A stretch of DNA of 31,896 nucleotides. It comes from Euglena gracilis (Eukaryota > Euglenozoa > Euglenophyceae > Euglenales > Euglenaceae). The position numbers and the translations under genes are program-made. Positions 24,736 to 29,911 of this stretch are shown piece after piece; the stretch's first letter is position 1; each line of letters opens with the position of its first letter. The notes beneath the pieces were generated by a model. It was not told where the DNA came from, made no database searches, and worked only from the letters and a program-made list of their open reading frames with translations. The stretch covers positions 1 through 31,896 of the forward strand of contig CAAHFI011198515.1 of assembly GCA_900893395.1 (NCBI GenBank). The letters run 5' to 3'.

Positions 24736-26415
24736 TTATCGGCTGGACGTTCGCGACCTCACGCCAGTAGTCGTGTTGGGGTCCCCTAATGGGTCCTCAA
24801 CCAACTCCAGTTGGCGTGGGGAACGCGGCGGAGCTGATTCACTCCGAATGGTGTTGAGCTCCGGATCGTTGACATCAAAGGAAGGGGTCTCCCAGTCCTT
24901 GATCCAATTATCCGGCAGCTTCTCCCTGGTACGTTCAGCATGATGCTGAAGATACCGTTGGAGTTGCTCCCAGAAAATTCTGGGCAGCATCACCGGCCAG
25001 ATGATGTAATTCATCCGGGGGTGATTCGCAGGCACCTGCGGGGGCATCCCCGGGGTCTGCTTGAAGTTGATGTCATACATCCACCTCGCTGTCCGAGCTC
25101 TTGCGGTATGGGGCCGTAATACAGCCGCCAACCAACCTCTGAAGTCCACCAAATCGTGTTCTTCAGGAGGCCACAGTGGCAAGGCGTATCCGCCATGCTG
25201 ACGCTTGGAGAACAGGGGGTAAACCTGTGTCTCCCAGTCGCCATCAGTCCAGAGGTAAGGCATTCTTACCTTGGCGTGTTCCTCGACGGCGAGGCGCATT
25301 GCCCCAGCGTCGATCTGGAACTCACGGGCCATTCCCGTGTGGCGGTAGCTTTCTACCTTTTTGAAGTCGGAGTGCTTCAGGCGGCCTTCCACCTGCTTGT
25401 ACTCCTTCTTCCACTTCTCCAGTGTCTCCCAGTGCTGGGGGACAATGGTGGTGACTGCTCCATCAGCAGTCTGCACGAACTTGCCTCCTATACAGTTGAT
25501 GCACAAGGCAGGGATATCCCTGTCGTGAGCATTCTCACTGTAGGAGTAGTTCAAGCTGTGCTTCCAGGCATTCAGGCACTCGCCACATACGAGCGCCACA
25601 CAGTTCGGCACATATGCCCTGTGATGGAACCACGAGGATTGCACCTGCCGCTTGCACACATGCACAAGCGGTTGGTTGTGCCGCACATGGTGGCACACGG
25701 TGCACGTCCAGGCAAAGGACGTGCCGTGCTGGAAATCCAACACGCAGTCCTCGCCAAAGTACTGTGCCAGTACTCTGGGTGAGCGCCTGTTCCAGAATGT
25801 CCAGGTATGTTCCGGGACATAGTGGAAAGGTTCTCCTCGGACGAAGAGGGGCTGAATCCATCGATTCAGTGACCCTTTCTGGTGCCTAATAGCAGCCAGT
25901 TTCTTCGTCCTCTCTTCCACGGTGCCTAGTCTGGTCAGGATATCCTGGGTCCAGAGCTGGGCATCCGCAGACACAGGAGGTGAAGCAGGTTCATCCTGCT
26001 CCTCATCCGTCGATCCGGCGGAAGACTGGGCCTGTCGACCACGAGCCTTACCTTTCGGTTTGCTCTGGCCGTACCCGGACGATGCAACGGCCGAATAGTC
26101 GTGCATTGTCGTAGGGCCTTTCGGCTGTCCGCCAGTCTGACCTCCAGCGCCACCTTTCGGTGGTGGTTTCCCATCACCGCCTTTGGAAGGGGGCTTACAG
26201 GGTGCAGCACCCGGTTTGCCTCCTTTCGGCTTCGCACTCCCGGAATCAGGACGACGCCTGCGGCTTACTCCTGGTATCAGGAGCCGATGGTGCCGGAGTA
26301 GACGTTTGCCGTCTGGGCGAAGCGGGCATACTGACCGCTGGGTCGCGCATGACGCTCCGAGGGGTTGGCACTCGTTCCTGGGGTTGTTCAGCCGGCCGTC
26401 GCCGAACAGGTTCAT
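24736..26415 (-). CDS. Uncharacterised 559-aa open frame with Cys/His motifs
   Basis: I do not recognise the family. From the N-terminus: a low-complexity Lys/Pro/Gly/Gln-rich stretch (about residues 55-150) that looks disordered, then a compact, Trp/His/Cys-rich domain (about 180-420) and a charged C-terminus. Possible metal ligands are C238-x2-C241, H252-x-C254, C277-x2-C280 and C305-x2-C308, an arrangement that could bind two zinc ions. The first methionine is unlikely to be the real start; the convincing part begins further in. The frame holds about 20 perfect DNA hairpins, several of which encode an Asp-Glu, Asp-Ile or Asn-Tyr pair. It lies on the same strand as, and downstream of, a retrotransposon pol region, so element cargo is one option; a multi-exon host gene is another. 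Confidence 0.5.
   Translation of the reverse strand: MNLFGDGRLNNPRNECQPLGASCATQRSVCPLRPDGKRLLRHHRLLIPGVSRRRRPDSGSAKPKGGKPGAAPCKPPSKGGDGKPPPKGGAGGQTGGQPKGPTTMHDYSAVASSGYGQSKPKGKARGRQAQSSAGSTDEEQDEPASPPVSADAQLWTQDILTRLGTVEERTKKLAAIRHQKGSLNRWIQPLFVRGEPFHYVPEHTWTFWNRRSPRVLAQYFGEDCVLDFQHGTSFAWTCTVCHHVRHNQPLVHVCKRQVQSSWFHHRAYVPNCVALVCGECLNAWKHSLNYSYSENAHDRDIPALCINCIGGKFVQTADGAVTTIVPQHWETLEKWKKEYKQVEGRLKHSDFKKVESYRHTGMAREFQIDAGAMRLAVEEHAKVRMPYLWTDGDWETQVYPLFSKRQHGGYALPLWPPEEHDLVDFRGWLAAVLRPHTARARTARWMYDINFKQTPGMPPQVPANHPRMNYIIWPVMLPRIFWEQLQRYLQHHAERTREKLPDNWIKDWETPSFDVNDPELNTIRSESAPPRSPRQLELVEDPLGDPNTTTGVRSRTSSR
24934..24950. repeat. Odd palindrome TTCAGCAT/ATGCTGAA
   Basis: Perfect 8-bp arms around one G. 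The core AGCATGATGCT recurs at 30205-30215. Confidence 0.85.
24969..25015. repeat. Two adjacent hairpins, the second with a GTAAT loop
   Basis: CCCAGAA/TTCTGGG around AA (24969-24984), then GATGA/TCATC around TGTAAT (25000-25015) with CACC/GGTG further out. The second encodes Met-Asn-Tyr-Ile in the 559-aa frame. Confidence 0.8.
25027..25052. repeat. Two overlapping hairpins
   Basis: CGCAGG/CCTGCG around CA (25027-25040) and CGGGG/CCCCG around GCAT (25039-25052). Confidence 0.7.
25183..25194. repeat. Hairpin GGCG/CGCC, loop TATC
   Basis: Perfect 4-bp arms. The TATC/GTAT loop word recurs in hairpins at 26268, 28290, 28936 and 29137. Confidence 0.55.
25207..25271. repeat. Two long hairpins in tandem
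   Basis: GGAGAACAGG faces CCTGT-g-TCTCC around GGGTAAA (25207-25234; 10 bp with one bulge). AGGTAAG faces CTTACCT around GCATT (25253-25271; 7 bp perfect). Both lie inside the 559-aa frame. Confidence 0.85.
25323..25357. repeat. Two hairpins
   Basis: CACGGG/CCCGTG around CCATT (25323-25339) and GGTAG/CTACC around CTTT (25344-25357). Confidence 0.75.
25453..25471. repeat. Hairpin GACTGCT/AGCAGTC, loop CCATC
   Basis: Perfect 7-bp arms with a 5-nt loop in the 559-aa frame. Confidence 0.85.
25509..25538. repeat. GATATC palindrome plus hairpin
   Basis: CAGGGATATCCCTG is a perfect 14-bp palindrome centred on GATATC, followed at 25525-25538 by GTGAG/CTCAC around CATT. Confidence 0.85.
25648..25728. 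repeat. Cluster of three strong hairpins
   Basis: CCGCTTG/CAAGCGG (25648-25671), TGTGCC/GGCACA (25677-25697), and GCACGTCC/GGACGTGC around AGGCAAA (25702-25724) with CACG/CGTG further out. They cover the CxxC/HxC part of the 559-aa frame. Confidence 0.85.
25758..25774. repeat. Hairpin AGTACTG/CAGTACT, loop TGC
   Basis: Perfect 7-bp arms. Confidence 0.8.
25852..25869. repeat. Hairpin CTGAATC/GATTCAG, loop CATC
   Basis: Perfect 7-bp arms, followed by CTGG-TGC/GCA-CCAG around CTAATA at 25879-25899. Confidence 0.8.
25936..26004. repeat. GATATC palindrome and TTCAT hairpin
   Basis: CAGGATATCCTG (25936-25947; Gln-Asp-Ile-Leu) and AGCAGG/CCTGCT around TTCAT (25984-26000; Gln-Asp-Glu-Pro), the latter flanked by GAGG/CCTC. 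Confidence 0.85.
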
Positions 26416-26596
26416 CCTGTCCGACGAGGCGTGGCACTGTGGTCGTCACCGGAATCGGTGCTTCCACAGGCGCTGGCGCTCCCAGAAACTCTGCCATTGT
26501 CCTCGGGACGGCAGGGACCCTGCGCGGTGTCGGTGGTCGTGGGGGTATCTCCTCCACTTCCATTTCGACATCCGGTCTAGGAGGTTGATCCTCCAC
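26246..26596 (-). CDS. Proline-rich open frame, 116 aa
   Basis: This minus-strand frame is rich in Pro, Arg, Val and Ala, with Pro-Arg-Arg and Pro-Pro-Arg-Pro repeats and no recognisable domain. It overlaps the start of the 559-aa frame in another phase. It reads like a disordered linker, perhaps an exon or a separate piece of the same locus. One TTCAT hairpin encodes Gln-Asp-Glu-Pro and one TTGAT hairpin encodes Glu-Asp-Gln-Pro. Confidence 0.35.
   Translation of the reverse strand: MEDQPPRPDVEMEVEEIPPRPPTPRRVPAVPRTMAEFLGAPAPVEAPIPVTTTVPRLVGQDEPVRRRPAEQPQERVPTPRSVMRDPAVSMPASPRRQTSTPAPSAPDTRSKPQASS
26268..26313. repeat. Two hairpins, first with GTAT loop
   Basis: CTCCTG/CAGGAG around GTAT (26268-26283) with CGG/CCG further out, and AGACG/CGTCT around TTTGC (26300-26314). 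Confidence 0.7.
26397..26460. repeat. TTCAT hairpin and GAAT hairpin
   Basis: ACAGG/CCTGT around TTCAT (26406-26420) with outer CGTCG/CGACG, and CACCG/CGGTG around GAAT (26447-26460). Confidence 0.8.
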
Positions 26597-26640
26597 AACC
26601 GCTGGCGCAGGTGCTACGGGAGGTTGATCCTCCGTGTAGC
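26539..26640. repeat. Duplicated TTGAT hairpin
   Basis: GGAGG/CCTCC around TTGAT occurs at 26580-26594 and again at 26619-26633, 39 bp apart. The second has outer arms GCTAC/GTAGC (26613-26640). Upstream, GTGGGGG/CCTCCAC (one wobble) encloses TATCT at 26539-26557. Confidence 0.85.
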
Positions 26641-27065
26641 CGGTGCGACAGATGGCTCTGTCGGCTGGGGTTCATCCCCTGAAGATGGTTGCACTGCTGC
26701 CGGAGATGGGGTGTGGGGACACCGACATCTGGTGTCTCCACGACCTCAGCGGCGGAGCTTGATGCTACGCCTCCACCTCGTGGCGTTAGTGCAGCAGCCA
26801 CGGCAGTAATGCCAGTGACCACGGCGCCGAGCACACGGCCTCCTAACGAGGTGCGTGCTGTGGGACTGGTAGGTTCTTCGAGGATATCCTCGACGACCAT
26901 ACCAGTCCTCGGCTGGAGGCTCAGCCGTTGGAACAGGCGTAGCAGCCACAGGTATATCCCCTGCGGGTGCTTCGTCTGGCCTAGGCTGTGCCGGAGCATG
27001 CAGAGCAGCGTAGAGGATATCCTCCACGTTCTCACCTTCCTCCTCAGGAAGTTCCTGGTCTCCAC
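26577..27065 (-). CDS. Low-complexity open frame, 162 aa, doubtful
   Basis: A minus-strand frame with Ala/Gly/Ser/Thr-rich stretches and no domain. A competing minus-strand frame (26746-27357) covers part of the same DNA, and it is unclear which, if either, is translated. It spans the largest nested inverted repeat (26863-26908), the long-armed hairpin at 26713-26741 and a duplicated TTGAT hairpin. Kept as a low-confidence part of the locus. Confidence 0.2.
   Translation of the reverse strand: METRNFLRRKVRTWRISSTLLCMLRHSLGQTKHPQGIYLWLLRLFQRLSLQPRTGMVVEDILEEPTSPTARTSLGGRVLGAVVTGITAVAAALTPRGGGVASSSAAEVVETPDVGVPTPHLRQQCNHLQGMNPSRQSHLSHRLHGGSTSRSTCASGCGGSTS
26646..26679. repeat. Hairpins CGACAGA/TCTGTCG and GGGG/CCCC
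   Basis: Perfect 7-bp arms around TGGC (26646-26663), then GGGG/CCCC around TTCAT (26667-26679). Confidence 0.8.
26713..26741. repeat. Long-armed hairpin, 11 bp
   Basis: GTGGGGACACC faces GGTGTCTCCAC around GACATCT. Ten Watson-Crick pairs and one wobble pair make it one of the longest stems in the window. Confidence 0.85.
26802..26813. repeat. Hairpin GGCA/TGCC, loop GTAA
   Basis: The loop word is GTAA within GTAAT; CAC/GTG extend the arms past a one-base bulge (26799-26817). Confidence 0.65.
26863..26927. repeat. 46-nt nested inverted repeat with GATATC centre, plus hairpin
   Basis: The outer arms are GGACTGGTA/TACCAGTCC (26863-26871 and 26900-26908). Inside are GGT/ACC and then the 16-bp palindrome TCGAGGATATCCTCGA (26878-26893). 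CGGCTG/CAGCCG follows at 26910-26927. About 20 base pairs could form in one structure. Confidence 0.9.
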
Positions 27066-27091
27066 CTACCGGTGGACAGACGGGAGCCGTC
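27009..27091. repeat. GATATC palindrome and run of hairpins
   Basis: GAGGATATCCTC with CGT/ACG outside (27009-27028), CTTCCT/AGGAAG (27036-27051), CAGGAA/TTCCTG (27045-27057), TCCACC/GGTGGA around TACC (27061-27076) and GACGG/CCGTC (27079-27091) follow each other almost without a gap. Confidence 0.8.
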
Positions 27092-28348
27092 GCGGGGGCC
27101 GGGGAAACCGATCGTTCCCCTGCCGCTCGCGGGGCAGACGAAGGATACAGCCGTTCCTGTCGGAGACGGCGGCGCTGCCTCCAGAATGGTGACGGAGGGG
27201 CTGCGGTCGCGTTCCTCCCGCCGCGGAATCGCGGTGGTGGAAGCGACTGACGCCTCCCGTCTCCTTCGCGCCAGAGGTTCATCCTCTGGGGCGATGAAGG
27301 CGCGCAGATCCTCGGGCGAACGAGGATCGTCGGGGTGCCATCGGCATCCCTGGGCATCCGCCAGCCTGTAAAAGGCCAGCGTGCTGCTACTGGCGCTGTT
27401 GGGCCAGGGTGGCGGCCATGATGGCTGCACCCAGCGTTGCAGGCCTGTTCGGGCCCAGGAAGCCGCGGTAACGCGTGTCTTCCCAGACCTCGAAAAACCC
27501 TCCTCGAACTCCTGCACGCATGCCAGAATCGGCATACCCAGGTCGAGGATGGCCTTCGGGTGATTCATCAGCTGGAGGAATACCTCCCTGTCGAGGGTAC
27601 CGCCAAACTGTCGCCTCAAATGTTCCTCCAGGTCTATCCCGGCCAGGTGCCAGTTGGGGCGCAGGTCGGCGATAACCCGACGACGACGAGGTCCCTCAAC
27701 GGGGTCGCCGTAGTCTGGTGGCAAGCTTTCCATACCAGGCCTATCGTCCTGGGGGTCACGGAGATGTATATACACCTCCATGACGTAGGTGGTCCAGGCT
27801 CGCCACCAGAACTGTTGCAGCATAAAAATACGCTGCTTGTGGACGCGGCGACTTTTGCCCTGGACATCCGGGGCGTCGCGGCACACATGCATAAGCATGC
27901 GGCGTCCCATCTCCAGGCCCGGGTTATCCCGAGGCGGTGGAGGACTTCCGCGCACGCCGAATCCCCAGAAGTCGACAGGAAATTCCTGCCGGCAGTACTT
28001 ACAACAGAGGTCATACCTCTGTGGGTAAGCCAGGGAAACGCGCTTAACGCGGAAGGTGGAGCCGTAATGGCTCACCAGCCACACCTGGAGGTTGTTGCAC
28101 CACAACACCTCGATCAGGCGTTCGATGTCGGGGTTCAGTGGGTAGTATTTCCACTGCACACCGAGGGGCCCGACTGTGTGAATACAGTCGAAGATTGCCT
28201 TCAGCCTTCGGGCCAACACATGCTGGTCCCGAAATCCTAACTGGTGCAGGTAACTGCGGCCAGTGGAGTCGCTGAAGAGACCCCAGTTCTGGCAGGGGTA
28301 TCCCAGCCAAAACCAGAGTTCCCAGAAACCCGGCTGGGCATCCAGCAA
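27044..28348 (-). CDS. Uncharacterised 434-aa open frame, Trp-rich with CxxC and HxC
   Basis: This is one of the two most protein-like frames outside pol. The N-terminal half (about residues 1-230) is hydrophobic and rich in Trp, Tyr and Cys, with C116-x2-C119 and H154-x-C156 as possible metal ligands. The second half is charged, with Arg-rich segments (221-224, 361-364) and an acidic/Pro stretch near 338-357. A His-Val-Cys motif preceded by CxxC is also present in the 559-aa frame further along the strand, so the two could be distant copies of one fold. No match to a family I know. Many perfect hairpins lie within it, including three GTAAT/GTAA loops (28055-28076, 28241-28263, 27464-27475). 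Confidence 0.55.
   Translation of the reverse strand: MLDAQPGFWELWFWLGYPCQNWGLFSDSTGRSYLHQLGFRDQHVLARRLKAIFDCIHTVGPLGVQWKYYPLNPDIERLIEVLWCNNLQVWLVSHYGSTFRVKRVSLAYPQRYDLCCKYCRQEFPVDFWGFGVRGSPPPPRDNPGLEMGRRMLMHVCRDAPDVQGKSRRVHKQRIFMLQQFWWRAWTTYVMEVYIHLRDPQDDRPGMESLPPDYGDPVEGPRRRRVIADLRPNWHLAGIDLEEHLRRQFGGTLDREVFLQLMNHPKAILDLGMPILACVQEFEEGFSRSGKTRVTAASWARTGLQRWVQPSWPPPWPNSASSSTLAFYRLADAQGCRWHPDDPRSPEDLRAFIAPEDEPLARRRREASVASTTAIPRREERDRSPSVTILEAAPPSPTGTAVSFVCPASGRGTIGFPGPRDGSRLSTGRWRPGTS
27218..27294. repeat. GAAT hairpin and strongest TTCAT hairpin
   Basis: CCGCCGCG/CGCGGTGG (one wobble) around GAAT at 27218-27237. CCAGAGG/CCTCTGG around TTCAT at 27271-27289, extended by TCGC/GCGA across a G-G mismatch (27266-27294). 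The latter encodes Glu-Asp-Glu-Pro. Confidence 0.88.
27307..27350. repeat. Two 8-bp hairpins
   Basis: GATCCTCG/CGAGGATC around GGCGAA (27307-27328), and GGGGTGCC/GGCATCCC with one wobble around ATC (27332-27350). Confidence 0.85.
27412..27475. repeat. Hairpins, second with GTAA loop
   Basis: GCGGCCAT/ATGGCTGC with one wobble around G (27412-27428), and CGCG/CGCG around GTAA (27464-27475). Confidence 0.65.
27848..27935. repeat. Nested hairpin and two smaller ones
   Basis: GCGAC, GCCC and GGA face TCC, GGGC and GTCGC in order (27848-27879). CATGC/GCATG around ATAA follows (27886-27899), then GCCCGGG/CCCGaGGC around TTAT (27917-27935). Confidence 0.75.
28004..28118. repeat. Run of strong hairpins including GTAAT
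   Basis: ACAGAGGT/ACCTCTGT around CAT (28004-28022), CGCG/CGCG around CTTAA (28039-28051), GAGCC/GGCTC around GTAAT with GGT/ACC outside (28055-28076), and CCTG-GAGGTtGTTG/CAACACCTC-CAGG around CACCA (28084-28118). Confidence 0.87.
28136..28190. repeat. Two hairpins
   Basis: CAGTGG/CCACTG (28136-28156) and CGACTGT/ACAGTCG around GTGAAT (28171-28190; 7 bp perfect). Confidence 0.83.
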
Positions 28349-28351
28349 GGG
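28241..28351. repeat. GTAA, GTAT and GCAT hairpins
   Basis: GCAG/CTGC around GTAA with CTGG/CCAG outside (28241-28263), TGGCaGGG/CCCaGCCA around GTAT (28290-28309), and GCTGG/CCAGC around GCAT with CCC/GGG outside (28329-28351). Confidence 0.8.
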
Positions 28352-28361
28352 TCTGCCACCT

Positions 28362-28922
28362 TCACCTTCGAAGGCGTACAGTCAATTCCGTAATGGAATT
28401 GTCTGACTCTGTTCTCGGTGTGGTGTAATACCACTCGATGACTGCTTGGGGGGTGACGGGGCGGTTTCCTGCAACATGGTAATCATGCTGCATTCGCCAG
28501 CCTTCGTCCTCCAGCTCCTCCTTGAACCTGAGCATTTGCTCAAAGTCCGAGAGGACTTCTGCTGGTTCTTCCTCCTCCTCACGGGCTGTACCCTTACCCT
28601 TGCCCTCACCCTTACCTTTGCCGGCCACGCCTTTGCCTTCTCCCTTGCCTTTGCCCTCAGCCTTACCTTTGTCCTTCCCTGTCTGGCGAATACCAGAGGG
28701 TCGGGCGCTCGGTGCGGCAGGAGTCGGTTCGGTACCTTCCCATTCCATCTCTGGGGAGGGACCTTGCCGTTCCGCTGCACGTCGCGGTGACGGCGTGGCT
28801 GGGCGCTGGCTAGGAGCCTGGCGTGGGCTTGGTTTCGGCGTAGGGGGTCGCGGCTCCTTCCATACCGGAGGGATCGGCGGTGGCATTGCGGCAACAGGAC
28901 GGCTCATCGCTGCCTGTGCCAC
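28362..28922 (-). CDS. Charged low-complexity open frame, 186 aa (KGEGKG repeats)
   Basis: The N-terminus is Pro/Ala/Arg-rich, followed by a run of Lys-Gly-Glu-Gly-Lys type repeats (DNA 28590-28680), an acidic Glu run, and then a more ordered segment with a Ser-Asp-Phe-Glu-Gln core. Another minus-strand frame covers the same DNA but gives a less natural Arg/Gln composition. The GTAAT hairpins at 28379-28405, 28420-28434 and 28471-28491 lie in or next to its C-terminal part, and a CGAATA hairpin at 28677-28700 encodes Ser-Gly-Ile-Arg-Gln. No function assigned. Confidence 0.4.
   Translation of the reverse strand: MAQAAMSRPVAAMPPPIPPVWKEPRPPTPKPSPRQAPSQRPATPSPRRAAERQGPSPEMEWEGTEPTPAAPSARPSGIRQTGKDKGKAEGKGKGEGKGVAGKGKGEGKGKGTAREEEEEPAEVLSDFEQMLRFKEELEDEGWRMQHDYHVAGNRPVTPQAVIEWYYTTPRTESDNSITELTVRLRR
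28379..28405. repeat. Best GTAAT hairpin: CAATTCC/GGAATTG
   Basis: Perfect 7-bp arms around GTAAT, extended by CAG/CTG across a T-T mismatch. On the coding strand it gives Phe-His-Tyr-Gly-Ile. Confidence 0.92.
28420..28491. repeat. Two further GTAAT hairpins
   Basis: GTGGT/ACCAC around GTAAT (28420-28434; Trp-Tyr-Tyr-Thr), and CATG/CATG around GTAAT with GCA/TGC outside a one-base mismatch (28471-28491; His-Asp-Tyr-His). Confidence 0.87.
28529..28558. repeat. Two hairpins
   Basis: TGAGC/GCTCA around ATTT and AAGTCC/GGACTT around GAGA. Confidence 0.7.
28590..28680. repeat. Low-complexity CCTTACC/CCTTGCC run
   Basis: Degenerate 6-12-bp repeats of CCTT(A/G)CC type encode the Lys-Gly-Glu-Gly stretch of the 186-aa minus-strand frame. 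Confidence 0.8.
28677..28700. repeat. CGAATA hairpin TCTGG/CCAGA
   Basis: Perfect 5-bp arms (28682-28697) with CCC/GGG outside. Confidence 0.75.
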
Positions 28923-29110
28923 TGCCGGTGGTTGCCCAGCCGGGTATCCTGGCTGGCTTCCACCTGCATTGCCGCACCGCCTTCCGCGTCCCGTGGGCTG
29001 GGTCGCCTGGGCTGTGGGGTAAGGTTCTCCGTAACCCTATCGCGCTTCAGGGTGGCAGGTAATCCTGCCACTCCTGCCGGGGGCTCACCGGGTAATACCG
29101 GGGTTGCCAC
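28904..29110 (-). CDS. Short open frame, 68 aa
   Basis: A small minus-strand frame rich in Pro, Arg and Ala that overlaps its neighbours on both sides in other phases. It has no domain. It is supported only by position within the run of minus-strand frames and could be an exon-like piece of the same locus. Confidence 0.25.
   Translation of the reverse strand: MATPVLPGEPPAGVAGLPATLKRDRVTENLTPQPRRPSPRDAEGGAAMQVEASQDTRLGNHRQWHRQR
28936..28956. repeat. Hairpin CCAGCCGG/CCtGGCTGG, loop GTAT
   Basis: Eight pairs with one bulged T around GTAT. Confidence 0.8.
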
Positions 29111-29343
29111 CCGCAGCTGCGGCTGGTACGGATGGTAGGGGGTGTATCCACGCCCTGAAGGGCCAGAGAGGCGTAATACCTCGTCCGGTGCTCTTCAGAC
29201 GCGAATACTGGCTCCTGCAGGAAGTGCCGAGCAAGCTCATCCTGCTCGGTTCCCGGAGGTGCCATGTGTAGTAGGGAGCCTCCTGCCGACGGGGACATCC
29301 CCAGTCTGGACAGGGGCTGCACTGGGCGGTCGGGCTGCCTCAC
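29047..29343 (-). CDS. Open frame, 98 aa, part of the unknown locus
   Basis: The composition is protein-like in the middle (Glu, Arg, Tyr, Phe, Leu mixed). No family recognised. Five hairpins fall inside it: TTCAT-type at 29227-29249 (Gln-Asp-Glu-Leu), GTAATA-type at 29088-29101 and 29168-29182 (Arg-Tyr-Tyr in both), TAAT at 29052-29071 (Gln-Asp-Tyr-Leu) and the palindrome at 29107-29126. Confidence 0.35.
   Translation of the reverse strand: MRQPDRPVQPLSRLGMSPSAGGSLLHMAPPGTEQDELARHFLQEPVFASEEHRTRYYASLALQGVDTPPTIRTSRSCGWQPRYYPVSPRQEWQDYLPP
29052..29182. repeat. Run of GTAAT-type hairpins and palindromes
   Basis: GTGGCAGG/CCTGCCAC around TAAT (29052-29071; 8 bp perfect), CCGG/CCGG around GTAATA (29088-29101), CCGCAGCTGCGG with CCA/TGG outside (29107-29126), GTG/CAC around TATC with AGGG/CCCT outside (29137-29156), and GAGG/CCTC around CGTAATA (29168-29182). 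Confidence 0.88.
29227..29249. repeat. Hairpin CCGAGCA/TGCTCGG
   Basis: Perfect 7-bp arms, or 9 bp with one mismatch around CTCAT, a variant of the TTCAT loop; encodes Gln-Asp-Glu-Leu. Confidence 0.83.
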
Positions 29344-29363
29344 GGTGGGAGGTTCATCCTCAC
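29288..29363. repeat. Hairpins GGGG/CCCC and TTCAT GAGG/CCTC
   Basis: GGGG/CCCC around ACAT with GAC/GTC outside (29288-29306), and GAGG/CCTC around TTCAT (29349-29361; Glu-Asp-Glu-Pro). Confidence 0.75.
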
Positions 29364-29911
29364 GGGCTCCGCCTGCCTCCGTGGCTCAACGCCAGGGACA
29401 GGGGCGACCGGTGATGCTGTGGCATCCAGTGCATGAACATGTGTTGGACGTATGCCTCAGAGGGCACGTCCGACTGTCCGGCTGGGAGCACGCGTGCGCC
29501 GCGCGGGTAATCCGCGTGCGTCGCGTACCGCGAGACAAATTGCTCCGCTGGCGGCTCGCGCGGCGGCATTCGCTGCGGCGAGGGCGGGCGAGCAAAAATT
29601 CTCGTCATCCCAGGTGGGACATGCACAGCCTCACCTACCGGTGGGGGCGTGTGCTCACGCATATGCACGGTGTGGGATCCCACCGGCGTCTGCGTTTGCA
29701 GCATGGGCGGCACATACACGCCCAGGTCCATCATGGTCTCGCCGGGTTCGAAGCCGGAATCGGCTGCGACGAGAAATACCGTCTCCCTGTCATCAGGGCT
29801 TGACCGCAGGGACACCACTGAGCCACAGGGGTGTTGGCTACCACCAACAACTGAGCACAGTATGCATCCCAAAGGGCTTGCATAAAGGGCTCCGTTGGGG
29901 GGTGTGCGCAC
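29360..29911 (-). CDS. Open frame, 183 aa, part of the unknown locus
   Basis: The natural-looking part starts about 110 bp inside the frame and runs through Val/Pro/His-rich sequence to an ordered Tyr/His/Trp-containing C-terminus (His-Met-Phe-Met-His-Trp). No family recognised. It overlaps the 147-aa frame that starts at 30174. A GTAAT hairpin (29500-29518) encodes Ala-Asp-Tyr-Pro-Arg. Confidence 0.35.
   Translation of the reverse strand: MRTPPNGALYASPLGCILCSVVGGSQHPCGSVVSLRSSPDDRETVFLVAADSGFEPGETMMDLGVYVPPMLQTQTPVGSHTVHMREHTPPPVGEAVHVPPGMTRIFARPPSPQRMPPREPPAEQFVSRYATHADYPRGARVLPAGQSDVPSEAYVQHMFMHWMPQHHRSPLSLALSHGGRRSP
29488..29533. repeat. GTAAT hairpin between palindromes
   Basis: GCACGCGTGC (29488-29497), CGCGCGG/CCGCGTG with one wobble around GTAAT (29500-29518), and TCGCG/CGCGA around TAC (29521-29533). 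Confidence 0.83.
29608..29683. repeat. Three hairpins, one long
   Basis: TCCCA/TGGGA (29608-29619). GCACA and CCTCACC face GGTGGGG and TGTGC around TACC (29623-29654, about 13 pairs). GTGGGATCCCAC is a perfect 12-bp palindrome (29672-29683). Confidence 0.8.

Noticed and set aside
27660-29773. Short matches to the satellite (AGGTCGGCGAT at 27663, AATCGGCTGCG at 29758)
   Set aside because: Two shared 11-mers between 8 kb and a 215-bp unit are close to chance expectation, so no evidence of satellite-derived sequence.
25156-29803. Plus-strand frames opposite the unknown locus (up to about 267 codons)
   Set aside because: Their composition mirrors the minus-strand frames, which have the more protein-like composition; regarded as antisense shadows.
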